Source of the DNA: DASSUC01 sp035649895
GTDB lineage: Bacteria; Actinomycetota; Actinomycetes; Mycobacteriales; Micromonosporaceae
Assembly (NCBI GenBank): GCA_035649895.1
Contig: DASRIS010000204.1
Coordinates: forward strand, 1 to 43,956
Direction: 5' to 3'
DNA: 43,956 nucleotides
The notes under the pieces are model-generated. The model saw only the letters and a list, made by a program, of their open reading frames with translations. It did no database searches and had not been told where the DNA came from. Of this stretch, positions 37,083-43,956 are shown piece by piece. Numbering within the stretch: position 1 is the stretch's first letter; every line of letters begins with the position of its first letter. Made by a program: the position numbers and the translations under genes.

Positions 37083-40000
37083 GGCCCGGCTCCCTTCGGC
37101 GGCTCCCCGTCCGGGGCGGCGCCGACCTCGGGCCGGCTCGGGCCAGCCGCAGTGCCGACCTCGGGCAGGCTCGGGCCAGCCGCGGCGCCGAGCTGCCGTC
37201 CCTTGCTGGAGACGGGGCAGGCGGTACGCACCGGGCAGCCGCGGCAGGTCGAGTTCGCCACCGCCTCGAAGGTCGACGCGGCCATGTTGCCGGCCGCCCG
37301 CCGGATCATCGTGCCGGCCCAGCCCGGGTCGGCGGCCTCGGCCAGGGGCGGCTGGCGCTGCTCCACGCCGGACTTGGCCAGGGAACCGAGCTGCACCAGC
37401 GCCGCGCCTCCGCTGGCCGTCCCGAGCTCGACAAAGGCACCCGCCTCCACCGCCGCCTGGTACGCGCCCAGCTGCGCGTGCGTGGCGACCTCCGCCGCGG
37501 TCGGCTTGGCCTTGCCGGTCTTCAGGTCGACCACGACGAGCCGGCCATCCTCGTCGATCTCCAGGCGGTCCACCCGGCCCTTTACCTCGACGCCCTCGCC
37601 GAGCTGGACCAGGAACTCGCGCTCGATCGCGACCAGCCGGCGGGGGTTCTCGGCCAGCCAGCCGACCAGCTTGTCGAGCATCTGGTCGGCGCGTACCCGC
37701 TCCCGGTCGGCCAGCCAGCGGGCGGCGAGCTCGATCGCGTCGAACCGGGCCGCGACATAGCCCGCCAGCTCGGCCCGGTCCACGCTGGCGTCGTGCGCGA
37801 GCATCGCCGCGGCGTGCACCAGGTTGCCGATGCCCTGCTGGGCCGTTGCCGGCGGCTCGCCGCCGTGCCGGCGCAGCAGCCACTGCAGGGCGCAGCGCAG
37901 GGCGCTCTCGACCCCGGACGGGGTGACCGTCACCGGCTCCCCGGCCTCGGCCAGGGGCCGGTCGTCGGAGAGCGCGGGCAGGCCCCACCACTCGTCCGGG
38001 TGGGCACCGCGCACCCCGGCCGCGGCCAGCCGGGCCAGCTGGCGGGCCGCGCCTTCGCGCCGGACCCGGCCGGCCGCCGGGTCGGTCACCACGACGCGCA
38101 GCTCGGCCACGAGCGCGGCCAGAGTCAGCGCCCGGGGCAGGTGGGTGGTCGGCCGGGCAGTGGGCAGGTCCTCCTCGGCGGACTCGCCGACCTCGTCCGC
38201 GCCGACCTCATCCGCGCCAGTCTCATCCGCGCCGATCTCGTCCAGGAACCGGCTCGGCTGCTCCTCCCCTTCGGCGCCGCCGGTGCTGCCGGAGGCGACC
38301 GCGGTGACCAGCAGCCGGCGGCGGGCCCGGGTCGCCGCGACGTAGAACAGCCGGCGCTCCTCGTCCAGCAGGGCCGCGGTCTGGCTCGCCGCGAACTGGC
38401 CGCGGGCGCCCGGCCCGACCGTCCCTCGACCGGCGACCGCGTCGACGAGGACCTCCGAGCCCAGGAGGCTGCCCCGCAGCCGCAGGTCCGGCCAGACCCC
38501 CTCCTGCACGCCCATGACCGCCACCACGTCCCACTCCAGCCCCTTTGCGGCGTGCGCGGTGAGGATCCGTACCGCGTCCCCCCGGTCGGCCACTGGCGCG
38601 AGCGAGTCGCCGGGCAGGTCCTGCCCGAGGACGTGGTCGAGGAACACCTCGGTCCGCGCGCCGGGCAGCCGGTCGGCGAAGCGGGCCGCCGCGTCGAAGA
38701 GGGCGACCACGGCGTCCAGGTCCCGGTCGGCAGCCTCGGCCCGGCGCTCCTCCGCGGTGCCGGGGCCGGCCGGCCGCAGGCTCACCGCGCCCCACCGGTC
38801 GGCGAGCCCGCTCGCGTGCCAGACCGCCCAGAGCACATCCTCCACAGTGGAGCCTGGGCGGGCCGCGGCGTCCCGTGCGGTGGCGACCAGCATCGCCACC
38901 GCCCGGGCCGGGGCGGCCCAGCGCCGCTCCACCGCGGCCAGCTCGGCCGGGTCCCGCAGCGCCTCCACCAGCAGGACCCCGGACGGGCGCCGGTCGCCGG
39001 CGGCCAGGGCCAGCGCGCGCAGCCCCTGCCGGAGCCGCCGCTCGGCCAGCGGGTCGGCCCCGCCCAGCGGCGAGTGCAGCAGCGCCACCGCCGCCTCCTC
39101 GTCGAGGCGGTCCGGCTCGATCGCACAGCGCAGCAGCAGAAGCAGGGCGGCGACCGCGGGCTGCGCGTGCAGCGGCAGGTCCTCGGCGTGCGTGACGGTC
39201 GGCACGTCGGCCTGGGCCAGGGCCCGCCGCACCCCGGCGAGCTGCCGGGTGGTGGAGCGCAGCAGCACGGCCATCCGCGACCAGGGCACGCCGTCGAGGA
39301 GATGCGCCTCGCGCAGCCGGTGCGCCACGTACGCCGCCTCGCCCGTCGCCGACCGGAACGTGCGTACCTCCAGCCCGGGCTCGACCCGCACCGGCCCGGC
39401 CGGCCGGGCAGCCGGCTGCCCGCCGGGCGGCGGCGGGCCGGGCGGGGGGCTCGGCTCGGCGGCGACCAGGGCTCGGTGCCGGACCGGGCCGCGCAGCCGG
39501 CGGGCGACCCGGCGGGTGGCCGAGACCAGCTCCGGCGTCGACCGGTAGCTGCGTAGCAGCGTCACCGTCGGCGCTGGGCCGCCGCCGGCCGCGCGGAACC
39601 GGTCGGGGAAGGCGAGCACGGCCGAGGGGTCCGCCCCACGGAAGGCGAACGTGGACGAGTCAGGGTCGGCGAAGGCCACCAGGCGGGCCCCGCCGCCAGC
39701 CACGAGCGCAAGCAGGTCCAGCTGCACCGGGTCGGTGTCGGCGAGGTCGTCGACGTAGACCATGGACAGCCGCTCCCGCTCGGCGGCCAGCCGGACCGGG
39801 TCATCGGTGAGCAGCGCGATGGCCGCCTGCACCAGCTCGGCGGGGTCGTAGCCGACCGAGCCCTTGGCTGCGGCGTCGCGCAGCGCAAGGACCTGCACGT
39901 ACTGGTCGAGGAAGCGTGCTGCCGGCAGCCAGTCGGGCCGGCCCAGCCGGCGCCCGAGGCCGGCGAGGTCAGCGGCGCCGATGCCCCGCTCTGCCGCGCG

Positions 40001-40537
40001 TGCCAGCAGGTCCCGCAGCTGGCTCGCGAACGCCCGGGTCGGCAGCGCGGCGCGCAGGGCCTCCGGCCAGCCGATGCCGTCGTCCTCGGCGTTGACCAGC
40101 TCACGGATCACCACGTCCTGCTCCGGGCCGGTGAGCAGGCGCGGCGGCGGCTCACCCAGCTCGGCCGCGGCCCGGCGGAGCAGGCCGAACGCGTACGCAT
40201 GGAAGGTGCGCACCAGCGGCTCGGCCGTGGTCCGCGACGCCCCGGCCGCGATCCGCGCCTCAACCGCGTCACGCAGCCGGCCGGCGGCCCGCCGGTTGAA
40301 CGCCAGCACCAGGATCCGCGGTGGCCCCATCCCACCGGCCACCCGGGCCGCCACGGCCTCCACGAGCGTGGCGGTCTTGCCGGTGCCCGGGCCGCCGAGC
40401 ACGAGGAGCGGCCCGTCGTCGTGCTGGACCACCCGGCGCTGCACGTCGTCGACCGGGAGCGGCACCGCCGCCGCAGCTGGTCGCCGCACCAGCCGCAGGG
40501 CCGGTCGCCGCGGGGAGGCGCTCACCGTCGTGGGCAC
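37079..40537 (-). CDS. adnA: AdnA-like helicase-nuclease subunit
   Basis: The 1152-residue protein has an N-terminal motor with Walker A GGPGTGKT (48-55). Walker B is degenerate (VYVDDLADTDPVQ, 261-273, where DEYQD is expected), suggesting a weakened ATPase. The C-terminal nuclease has GRVDRLE (Asp990), VVVDLKTGK (Asp1004, Lys1006) and AQLGAY. Four cysteines (882, 1098, 1101, 1107) arranged C..CxxCx5C make an AddB-like Fe-S staple of the nuclease. GTG 40537 starts the two-gene operon adnA-adnB. The linker before the nuclease carries a short GADE repeat, and the tail a PEVG repeat. Confidence 0.92.
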   Translation of the reverse strand: MPTTVSASPRRPALRLVRRPAAAAVPLPVDDVQRRVVQHDDGPLLVLGGPGTGKTATLVEAVAARVAGGMGPPRILVLAFNRRAAGRLRDAVEARIAAGASRTTAEPLVRTFHAYAFGLLRRAAAELGEPPPRLLTGPEQDVVIRELVNAEDDGIGWPEALRAALPTRAFASQLRDLLARAAERGIGAADLAGLGRRLGRPDWLPAARFLDQYVQVLALRDAAAKGSVGYDPAELVQAAIALLTDDPVRLAAERERLSMVYVDDLADTDPVQLDLLALVAGGGARLVAFADPDSSTFAFRGADPSAVLAFPDRFRAAGGGPAPTVTLLRSYRSTPELVSATRRVARRLRGPVRHRALVAAEPSPPPGPPPPGGQPAARPAGPVRVEPGLEVRTFRSATGEAAYVAHRLREAHLLDGVPWSRMAVLLRSTTRQLAGVRRALAQADVPTVTHAEDLPLHAQPAVAALLLLLRCAIEPDRLDEEAAVALLHSPLGGADPLAERRLRQGLRALALAAGDRRPSGVLLVEALRDPAELAAVERRWAAPARAVAMLVATARDAAARPGSTVEDVLWAVWHASGLADRWGAVSLRPAGPGTAEERRAEAADRDLDAVVALFDAAARFADRLPGARTEVFLDHVLGQDLPGDSLAPVADRGDAVRILTAHAAKGLEWDVVAVMGVQEGVWPDLRLRGSLLGSEVLVDAVAGRGTVGPGARGQFAASQTAALLDEERRLFYVAATRARRRLLVTAVASGSTGGAEGEEQPSRFLDEIGADETGADEVGADEVGESAEEDLPTARPTTHLPRALTLAALVAELRVVVTDPAAGRVRREGAARQLARLAAAGVRGAHPDEWWGLPALSDDRPLAEAGEPVTVTPSGVESALRCALQWLLRRHGGEPPATAQQGIGNLVHAAAMLAHDASVDRAELAGYVAARFDAIELAARWLADRERVRADQMLDKLVGWLAENPRRLVAIEREFLVQLGEGVEVKGRVDRLEIDEDGRLVVVDLKTGKAKPTAAEVATHAQLGAYQAAVEAGAFVELGTASGGAALVQLGSLAKSGVEQRQPPLAEAADPGWAGTMIRRAAGNMAASTFEAVANSTCRGCPVRTACPVSSKGRQLGAAAGPSLPEVGTAAGPSRPEVGAAPDGEPPKGAGP

Positions 40538-40600
40538 GGGCCCTATCAGACCATGGGGGTACGACGGCCGTACTCACCCGTACCGGTAACCGGGTACGGC

Positions 40601-40632
40601 GTGAGGGCGGGGCCTGACGGCCCCGCCCTCAC
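40601..40632 (-). terminator. Hairpin terminator of the dipeptide ABC operon
   Basis: GTGAGGGCGGGGCC and GGCCCCGCCCTCAC pair perfectly over 14 bp with the loop TGAC. It lies 20 bp beyond the stop of the last importer gene. There is no T-tract. A second, smaller inverted repeat (CCGTACC/GGTACGG, 40578-40599) is next to it. Confidence 0.75.
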
Positions 40633-40651
40633 CTCTATGTTCGCCGACGGC

Positions 40652-41719
40652 TCAGATCAGCTTGACCGCCTCGGCGTAGTGGCACGCCGTCTGGTGTCCC
40701 TGACCTCGGTCGATCAGTGCAGGCACCTCGTTGACGCACTTCTGGCGCTCACCCTCGGACAGCTCCCGGGCGAACTTCGGGCAGCGGGTGCGGAACCGGC
40801 AGCCACTGGGTGGGCTCACCGGGCTGGGCACGTCGCCGGTGAGCAGGATCCGCTTGCGGGTGCGCTCCTTCTGCGGGTCCGGCAGCGGGATCGCCGAGAT
40901 CAACGCCTGGGTGTAGGGGTGCGCCGCGGTCGTGAAGAGCTGCGTCACCGCCGCGGTCTCCACGATCCGGCCCAGGTACATGACGGCCACCCGGTCGGCG
41001 ATGTGCCGCACAACGGACAGGTCGTGCGAGATGAACAGGTAGGACAGGCCCAGCTCCCCCTGCAGGTCCTCCAGCAGGTTGATGACCCCGGCCTGGATGG
41101 AGACGTCCAGCGCGGAGACCGGCTCGTCGAGGATCAGCACCTTCGGCCGCAGGGCCAGGGCACGGGCGACACCGATCCGCTGGCGCTGGCCGCCGGAGAA
41201 CTCGTGCGAGTACCGGTTGCCGTGCTCGGGGTTGAGGCCGACGGTCCGCAGCAGCTCGCGCACCTTGCCCCGGCCGCCCTCCGACTTGCCGTAGAGCCCG
41301 TGGATGCGCAGCGGCTCCGCGATGATCTCGTTGACCGTCATGCGCGGGTCGAGCGAGGCGAACGGGTCCTGGAAGACGATCTGCAGGTCGCGCCGCAGCG
41401 GGCGCATCTGCCCGGGCGACAGCTTGGTGAGGTCCTTGCCGGCGTACTGCACGGACCCGGCCGTGGCGCGGACCAGGCTGAGCAACAGCCGGCCGGTCGT
41501 CGTCTTGCCGCAGCCGGACTCCCCCACCAGCCCGAGCGTCTCGTGATGCAACAGGTCGAACGACACGTCGCACACCGCGTGCACGTCGCCGATGCGGCGG
41601 CGCAGGAGGCCCCGGGAGCGCACCGGGAAGTGCTTCACCAGGTTCCGAACGCTGACGACCGGCTCATCACGGGTCGCCCCGCCTTCGGCCGCGGTGGCGT
41701 TGACCATGGCGGACGTCAT
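40652..41719 (-). CDS. dppF: Dipeptide/oligopeptide ABC importer ATPase (DppF/OppF type)
   Basis: The 355-residue ATPase has Walker A GLVGESGCGKTTTGRLLLSL, signature FSGGQRQRIGVARALAL, and Walker B VLILDEPVSALDVSIQ. The C-terminal oligopeptide-transporter domain with CRFRTRCPKF follows the core, as in DppF/OppF. It pairs with DppD in the inner-membrane importer. ATG 41719 overlaps the dppD stop by 4 bp (ATGA). It is the last gene of the operon. Confidence 0.93.
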   Translation of the reverse strand: MTSAMVNATAAEGGATRDEPVVSVRNLVKHFPVRSRGLLRRRIGDVHAVCDVSFDLLHHETLGLVGESGCGKTTTGRLLLSLVRATAGSVQYAGKDLTKLSPGQMRPLRRDLQIVFQDPFASLDPRMTVNEIIAEPLRIHGLYGKSEGGRGKVRELLRTVGLNPEHGNRYSHEFSGGQRQRIGVARALALRPKVLILDEPVSALDVSIQAGVINLLEDLQGELGLSYLFISHDLSVVRHIADRVAVMYLGRIVETAAVTQLFTTAAHPYTQALISAIPLPDPQKERTRKRILLTGDVPSPVSPPSGCRFRTRCPKFARELSEGERQKCVNEVPALIDRGQGHQTACHYAEAVKLI

Positions 41720-42801
41720 GCCTGCACCTCCAGCTCGGCCGGGGCCTCCAGCTCGGTGGGCGTCACGGTGAACAGCTGGCCCGGCTTGGCGCCGATGAGC
41801 CGGTCATGGAAGTGGCAGGCGGCCCGGTGTCCGGCCGAGTCAGTCGGGGTGAGGTCGGGCTCGACCTCCTCACAGACCTCCTGCGCCAACGGGCAGCGTG
41901 GGGTGAACGGGCAGCCGGCCGGCAGGTTCACCAGGGACGGGGGGGCCCCGACGATAGGCGTGAGCTTCTCCCGACCCTCCTCGTCGAGCCGGGGCAGGCT
42001 GCCGAGCAAACCCAACGAGTACGGCATCCGGGGCCGGTAGAACACGTCGTCCACGGTGCCGGACTCCACCAGCTTGCCGGCGTACATGACGCAGATCCGG
42101 TCCGCGTGCCCGGCGATGATGCCGAGGTCGTGCGTGATCAGCACCAGCGCCGCCCCGGTCTCCTCGCGGGCCGCCTCCAGCGCCTCCAGCACCTGAGCCT
42201 GCACGGTCACGTCGAGCGCCGTGGTCGGCTCGTCCGCGATCATCACGTCGGGGTTGTTCGCCATCGCGATCGCGATCACGACCCGCTGCCGCATACCTCC
42301 GGAGAGCTCGTGCGGGTACGCGTGCACCCGCTGCTCCGGGTACGGGATCCCGACGATGCCCAGCAGCTCGACCGCGCGGTCGAGCGCTGCCTTCTTGGAG
42401 ACGTCGTGGTGCGCGAGCACCGCCTCGCTGAGCTGGTAACCCACCCGGTAGACCGGGTTCAGCGAGGTCAGCGGGTCCTGGAAGATCATCGCGATCTTGT
42501 TGCCGCGGATCTTTGCGTACTGGTCCTCGGTCCGGCCCAGCAGCTCCTCGCCCTGCAGCCGCACCGACCCGGTGATCTGCGCGGTCTTGGGCAGCAGCCC
42601 GAGCACGGCGAGCGAGGTGACCGACTTGCCAGAGCCGGACTCGCCCACGATGCCGAGCGACTCGCCGCGGCGCAGCTGGTAGCTGACCCCCCGGACGGCC
42701 TGGACCAGACCGTCGTCGGTGGGGAACCCGACCGTGAGGTTCTCCACGTCCAGGAGCACGTCGGAGCCGGTCGGCACTCGGTCGAGCTGGATGTCGGTCA
42801 T
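41716..42801 (-). CDS. dppD: Dipeptide/oligopeptide ABC importer ATPase (DppD/OppD type)
   Basis: The 361-residue ATPase starts MTDIQLDRVPTGSDVLLDVE. Walker A is GESGSGKSVTSLAVLG, the signature LSGGMRQRVVIAIAMANNPD, and Walker B VMIADEPTTALDVTVQ. The C-terminal extension with GCPFTPRCPLAQEVC is the OppD/DppD cysteine motif, thought to hold an Fe-S cluster in some members. It overlaps dppC and dppF by 4 bp on each side. The frame is open further upstream (to 43227), but that is read-through of dppC. Confidence 0.95.
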   Translation of the reverse strand: MTDIQLDRVPTGSDVLLDVENLTVGFPTDDGLVQAVRGVSYQLRRGESLGIVGESGSGKSVTSLAVLGLLPKTAQITGSVRLQGEELLGRTEDQYAKIRGNKIAMIFQDPLTSLNPVYRVGYQLSEAVLAHHDVSKKAALDRAVELLGIVGIPYPEQRVHAYPHELSGGMRQRVVIAIAMANNPDVMIADEPTTALDVTVQAQVLEALEAAREETGAALVLITHDLGIIAGHADRICVMYAGKLVESGTVDDVFYRPRMPYSLGLLGSLPRLDEEGREKLTPIVGAPPSLVNLPAGCPFTPRCPLAQEVCEEVEPDLTPTDSAGHRAACHFHDRLIGAKPGQLFTVTPTELEAPAELEVQA

Positions 42802-43721
42802 CGGCGCTGCCTCGTCTGTCTGGGGTCGAGCGCGTCGCGCAGGCCATCGCCGATGAAGTTGATGGTCAGGGCGATCGCGATGATCGTAAGACCGGGGAAG
42901 TAGAACAGCCAGGGTCGGGTGCCGACCGCCTCCTGGGACAGGTTGGTGAGCAGGCCGAGCGAGGTGTCCGGACCCTGGATGCCCAGGCCGATGAAGGACA
43001 GGCCGGCCTCGGCGAGGATCGCGCCGGCGATGTCGAGGGTCGCCTGCACGATCAGCACACCGGTCACGTTCGGGATCAGGTGCCGGAAGATCACCCGCGC
43101 GTCGGACGCGCCAAGAGCCCGCGCCGCCTCGATGAACTCCTGTTCGCGCAGCGAGAGGACGACGCCACGCACCACCCGGGCGTTGACCACCCAGCCGAAG
43201 CCGGCCAGGATCAGCGCCACCACCCACCAGGTGCCCCGCAGGTACTGGGTCAGCATGCCGGCCACCGCGATGACCGGCAGCGTGAGCATGACGTCCACGA
43301 TCCGCATCATGACCATGTCAACCCGGCCGCCGAAGTAGCCGGCTATCGCCCCGTACGGCGCGCCGATGGCGGTGGAGAGCAACGCCACCAGGAAGGCCAC
43401 GTTCAGCGACTGCTGCGCCCCGCGCATCACCCGGGAGAAGTAGTCGTGCCCGACCTCGTCCGTGCCCATCGGGTACTGCAGGGACGGCGCCGCGCTGCCG
43501 GGGCCCTCGAGCCAGTTGTACGCGCGCGGCCAGACCCGCTGCCCGAGGTAGGCCCACAGGATGATCAGCAACAGCACGACCAGGCTCACCACTGCCGCGC
43601 GGTGCCGCAGGAAGCGCGACAGCACGATCTGGAACTGGGTGCGTTCCTTGACCGTGAACTCACGCTCCGCACGGGCGGGAGGCTCGGCCGACGGAGCGGC
43701 TTTGGTCGACGCGTCACTCAT
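42798..43721 (-). CDS. dppC: Dipeptide/oligopeptide ABC importer permease (DppC type)
   Basis: The 307-residue inner-membrane permease has about six membrane spans. It starts with a hydrophilic, charged N-terminus (PPARAEREFTVKERTQFQIV), a first span VVSLVVLLLIILWAYLGQRV, then YPMGTDEVGHDYFSRVMRG. The EAA loop is EFIEAARALGASDARVIFRH with LIPNV. ATG 43721 lies in ATGAGTGA and overlaps the dppB stop by 8 bp. Confidence 0.95.
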   Translation of the reverse strand: MSDASTKAAPSAEPPARAEREFTVKERTQFQIVLSRFLRHRAAVVSLVVLLLIILWAYLGQRVWPRAYNWLEGPGSAAPSLQYPMGTDEVGHDYFSRVMRGAQQSLNVAFLVALLSTAIGAPYGAIAGYFGGRVDMVMMRIVDVMLTLPVIAVAGMLTQYLRGTWWVVALILAGFGWVVNARVVRGVVLSLREQEFIEAARALGASDARVIFRHLIPNVTGVLIVQATLDIAGAILAEAGLSFIGLGIQGPDTSLGLLTNLSQEAVGTRPWLFYFPGLTIIAIALTINFIGDGLRDALDPRQTRQRR

Positions 43722-43956
43722 AGCGGATCCTCGGGTCGAGCACGGCGTAGAGCAGGTCGGCGGCCAGGTTGCCCAGGATGACGAACAAACCAGCGACCAG
43801 CAGCCACCCCATTGTCACGTACCGGTCCTGGGCGACGACCGCGGTGACCAGCAGGTCGCCCATGCCGCGCCACTGGTAGACGGTCTCGGTGACCACGGCA
43901 CCGCCCAGGATCGCGGCGATGCCCAGCGCGGTCACCGTGGTCAGTGGGATCAGCGC
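43714..43956 (-). CDS. dppB: Dipeptide/oligopeptide ABC importer permease (DppB type), C-terminal part
   Basis: The frame runs off the right edge of the window; about 80 residues remain. It contains ALGIAAILGGAVVTETVYQW, the last membrane spans (GWLLVAGLFVILGNLAADLL) and the family C-terminus YAVLDPRIRYE. In DppB proteins the ETVF/WPGMG element precedes the last two spans; here it reads ETVYQWRGMG. The solute-binding protein gene is expected upstream, outside the window. Confidence 0.92.
   Translation of the reverse strand, partial: ALIPLTTVTALGIAAILGGAVVTETVYQWRGMGDLLVTAVVAQDRYVTMGWLLVAGLFVILGNLAADLLYAVLDPRIRYE

Noticed and set aside
37083..37991. Extension of the adnB frame upstream to 37991
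   Set aside because: This part is out-of-frame read-through of adnA. The GTG in the GTGA overlap at 37082 starts the conserved protein.
42802..43227. Extension of the dppD frame upstream
   Set aside because: It overlaps dppC in another frame, and the family start MTDIQLDR lies at 42801 in an ATGA overlap.
1..43956. CRISPR array
   Set aside because: The direct repeats seen (18-45 bp units) are contiguous without unique spacers and no cas gene is present.

Overview
The window is about 44 kb of very GC-rich actinobacterial chromosome. WhiB7 with an AT-hook, mycoredoxin, UvrD2 with a tetracysteine and HRDC tail, AdnAB, DUF5679 and an UPF0182 protein together point to the order Micromonosporales (Micromonospora or a close relative). 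The genus is an inference from gene content and protein style; no database search was run.

Region 1 (1-9.3 kb) is accessory DNA ending at an initiator tRNA-fMet gene. It starts with what looks like the right end of an integrated element that continues left of the window. An HNH nuclease gene runs head-on into a large serine recombinase gene, and the recombinase abuts a SigE-family sigma factor gene that breaks off inside its last helix-turn-helix. Next come an orphan 385-residue protein, an AbiEi/AbiEii type IV toxin-antitoxin pair with a readable promoter, and a small winged-helix repressor gene behind a 26-bp palindrome. The repressor is coupled to an unknown gene that an IS3-family element cuts off. 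Two relics of tyrosine integrases lie between the IS and the tRNA.

Region 2 (9.3-40.6 kb) is a conserved actinobacterial backbone. Its gene order parallels Mycobacterium tuberculosis Rv3193c-Rv3202c: UPF0182 protein, YlbL-type PDZ/Lon-like protease, zincin-like hydrolase, ThiF-like protein, ABC1 kinase, whiB7, uvrD2, mycoredoxin, nudC, adnB and adnA. Lineage-specific genes are inserted between them: VOC/AraC, a nucleotidyltransferase-like protein, a YgjP-type metalloprotease, an MFS exporter with an XRE regulator, two M16 peptidases, a subtilisin-like pseudoprotease and two membrane proteins. DNA repair (UvrD2, AdnAB), redox and antibiotic stress response (mycoredoxin, WhiB7, NudC) and envelope proteolysis dominate.

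Region 3 (40.6 kb to the end) is the distal part of a dipeptide/oligopeptide ABC importer operon on the minus strand (permease, permease, ATPase, ATPase). Its genes overlap by 4 to 8 bp and the first one runs off the window.

The best regulatory discovery is the whiB7 leader. It has a leader ORF, an intrinsic terminator, and an upstream segment able to form a mutually exclusive antiterminator, which together make a complete ribosome-mediated attenuator readable from sequence. Other unusual features are a mycosin-like protein that has lost its catalytic His and Ser, a NudC without its zinc cysteines, a cluster of three DnaA boxes, and in-frame minisatellites in uvrD2 and nudC with related low-complexity linkers in adnA and adnB.
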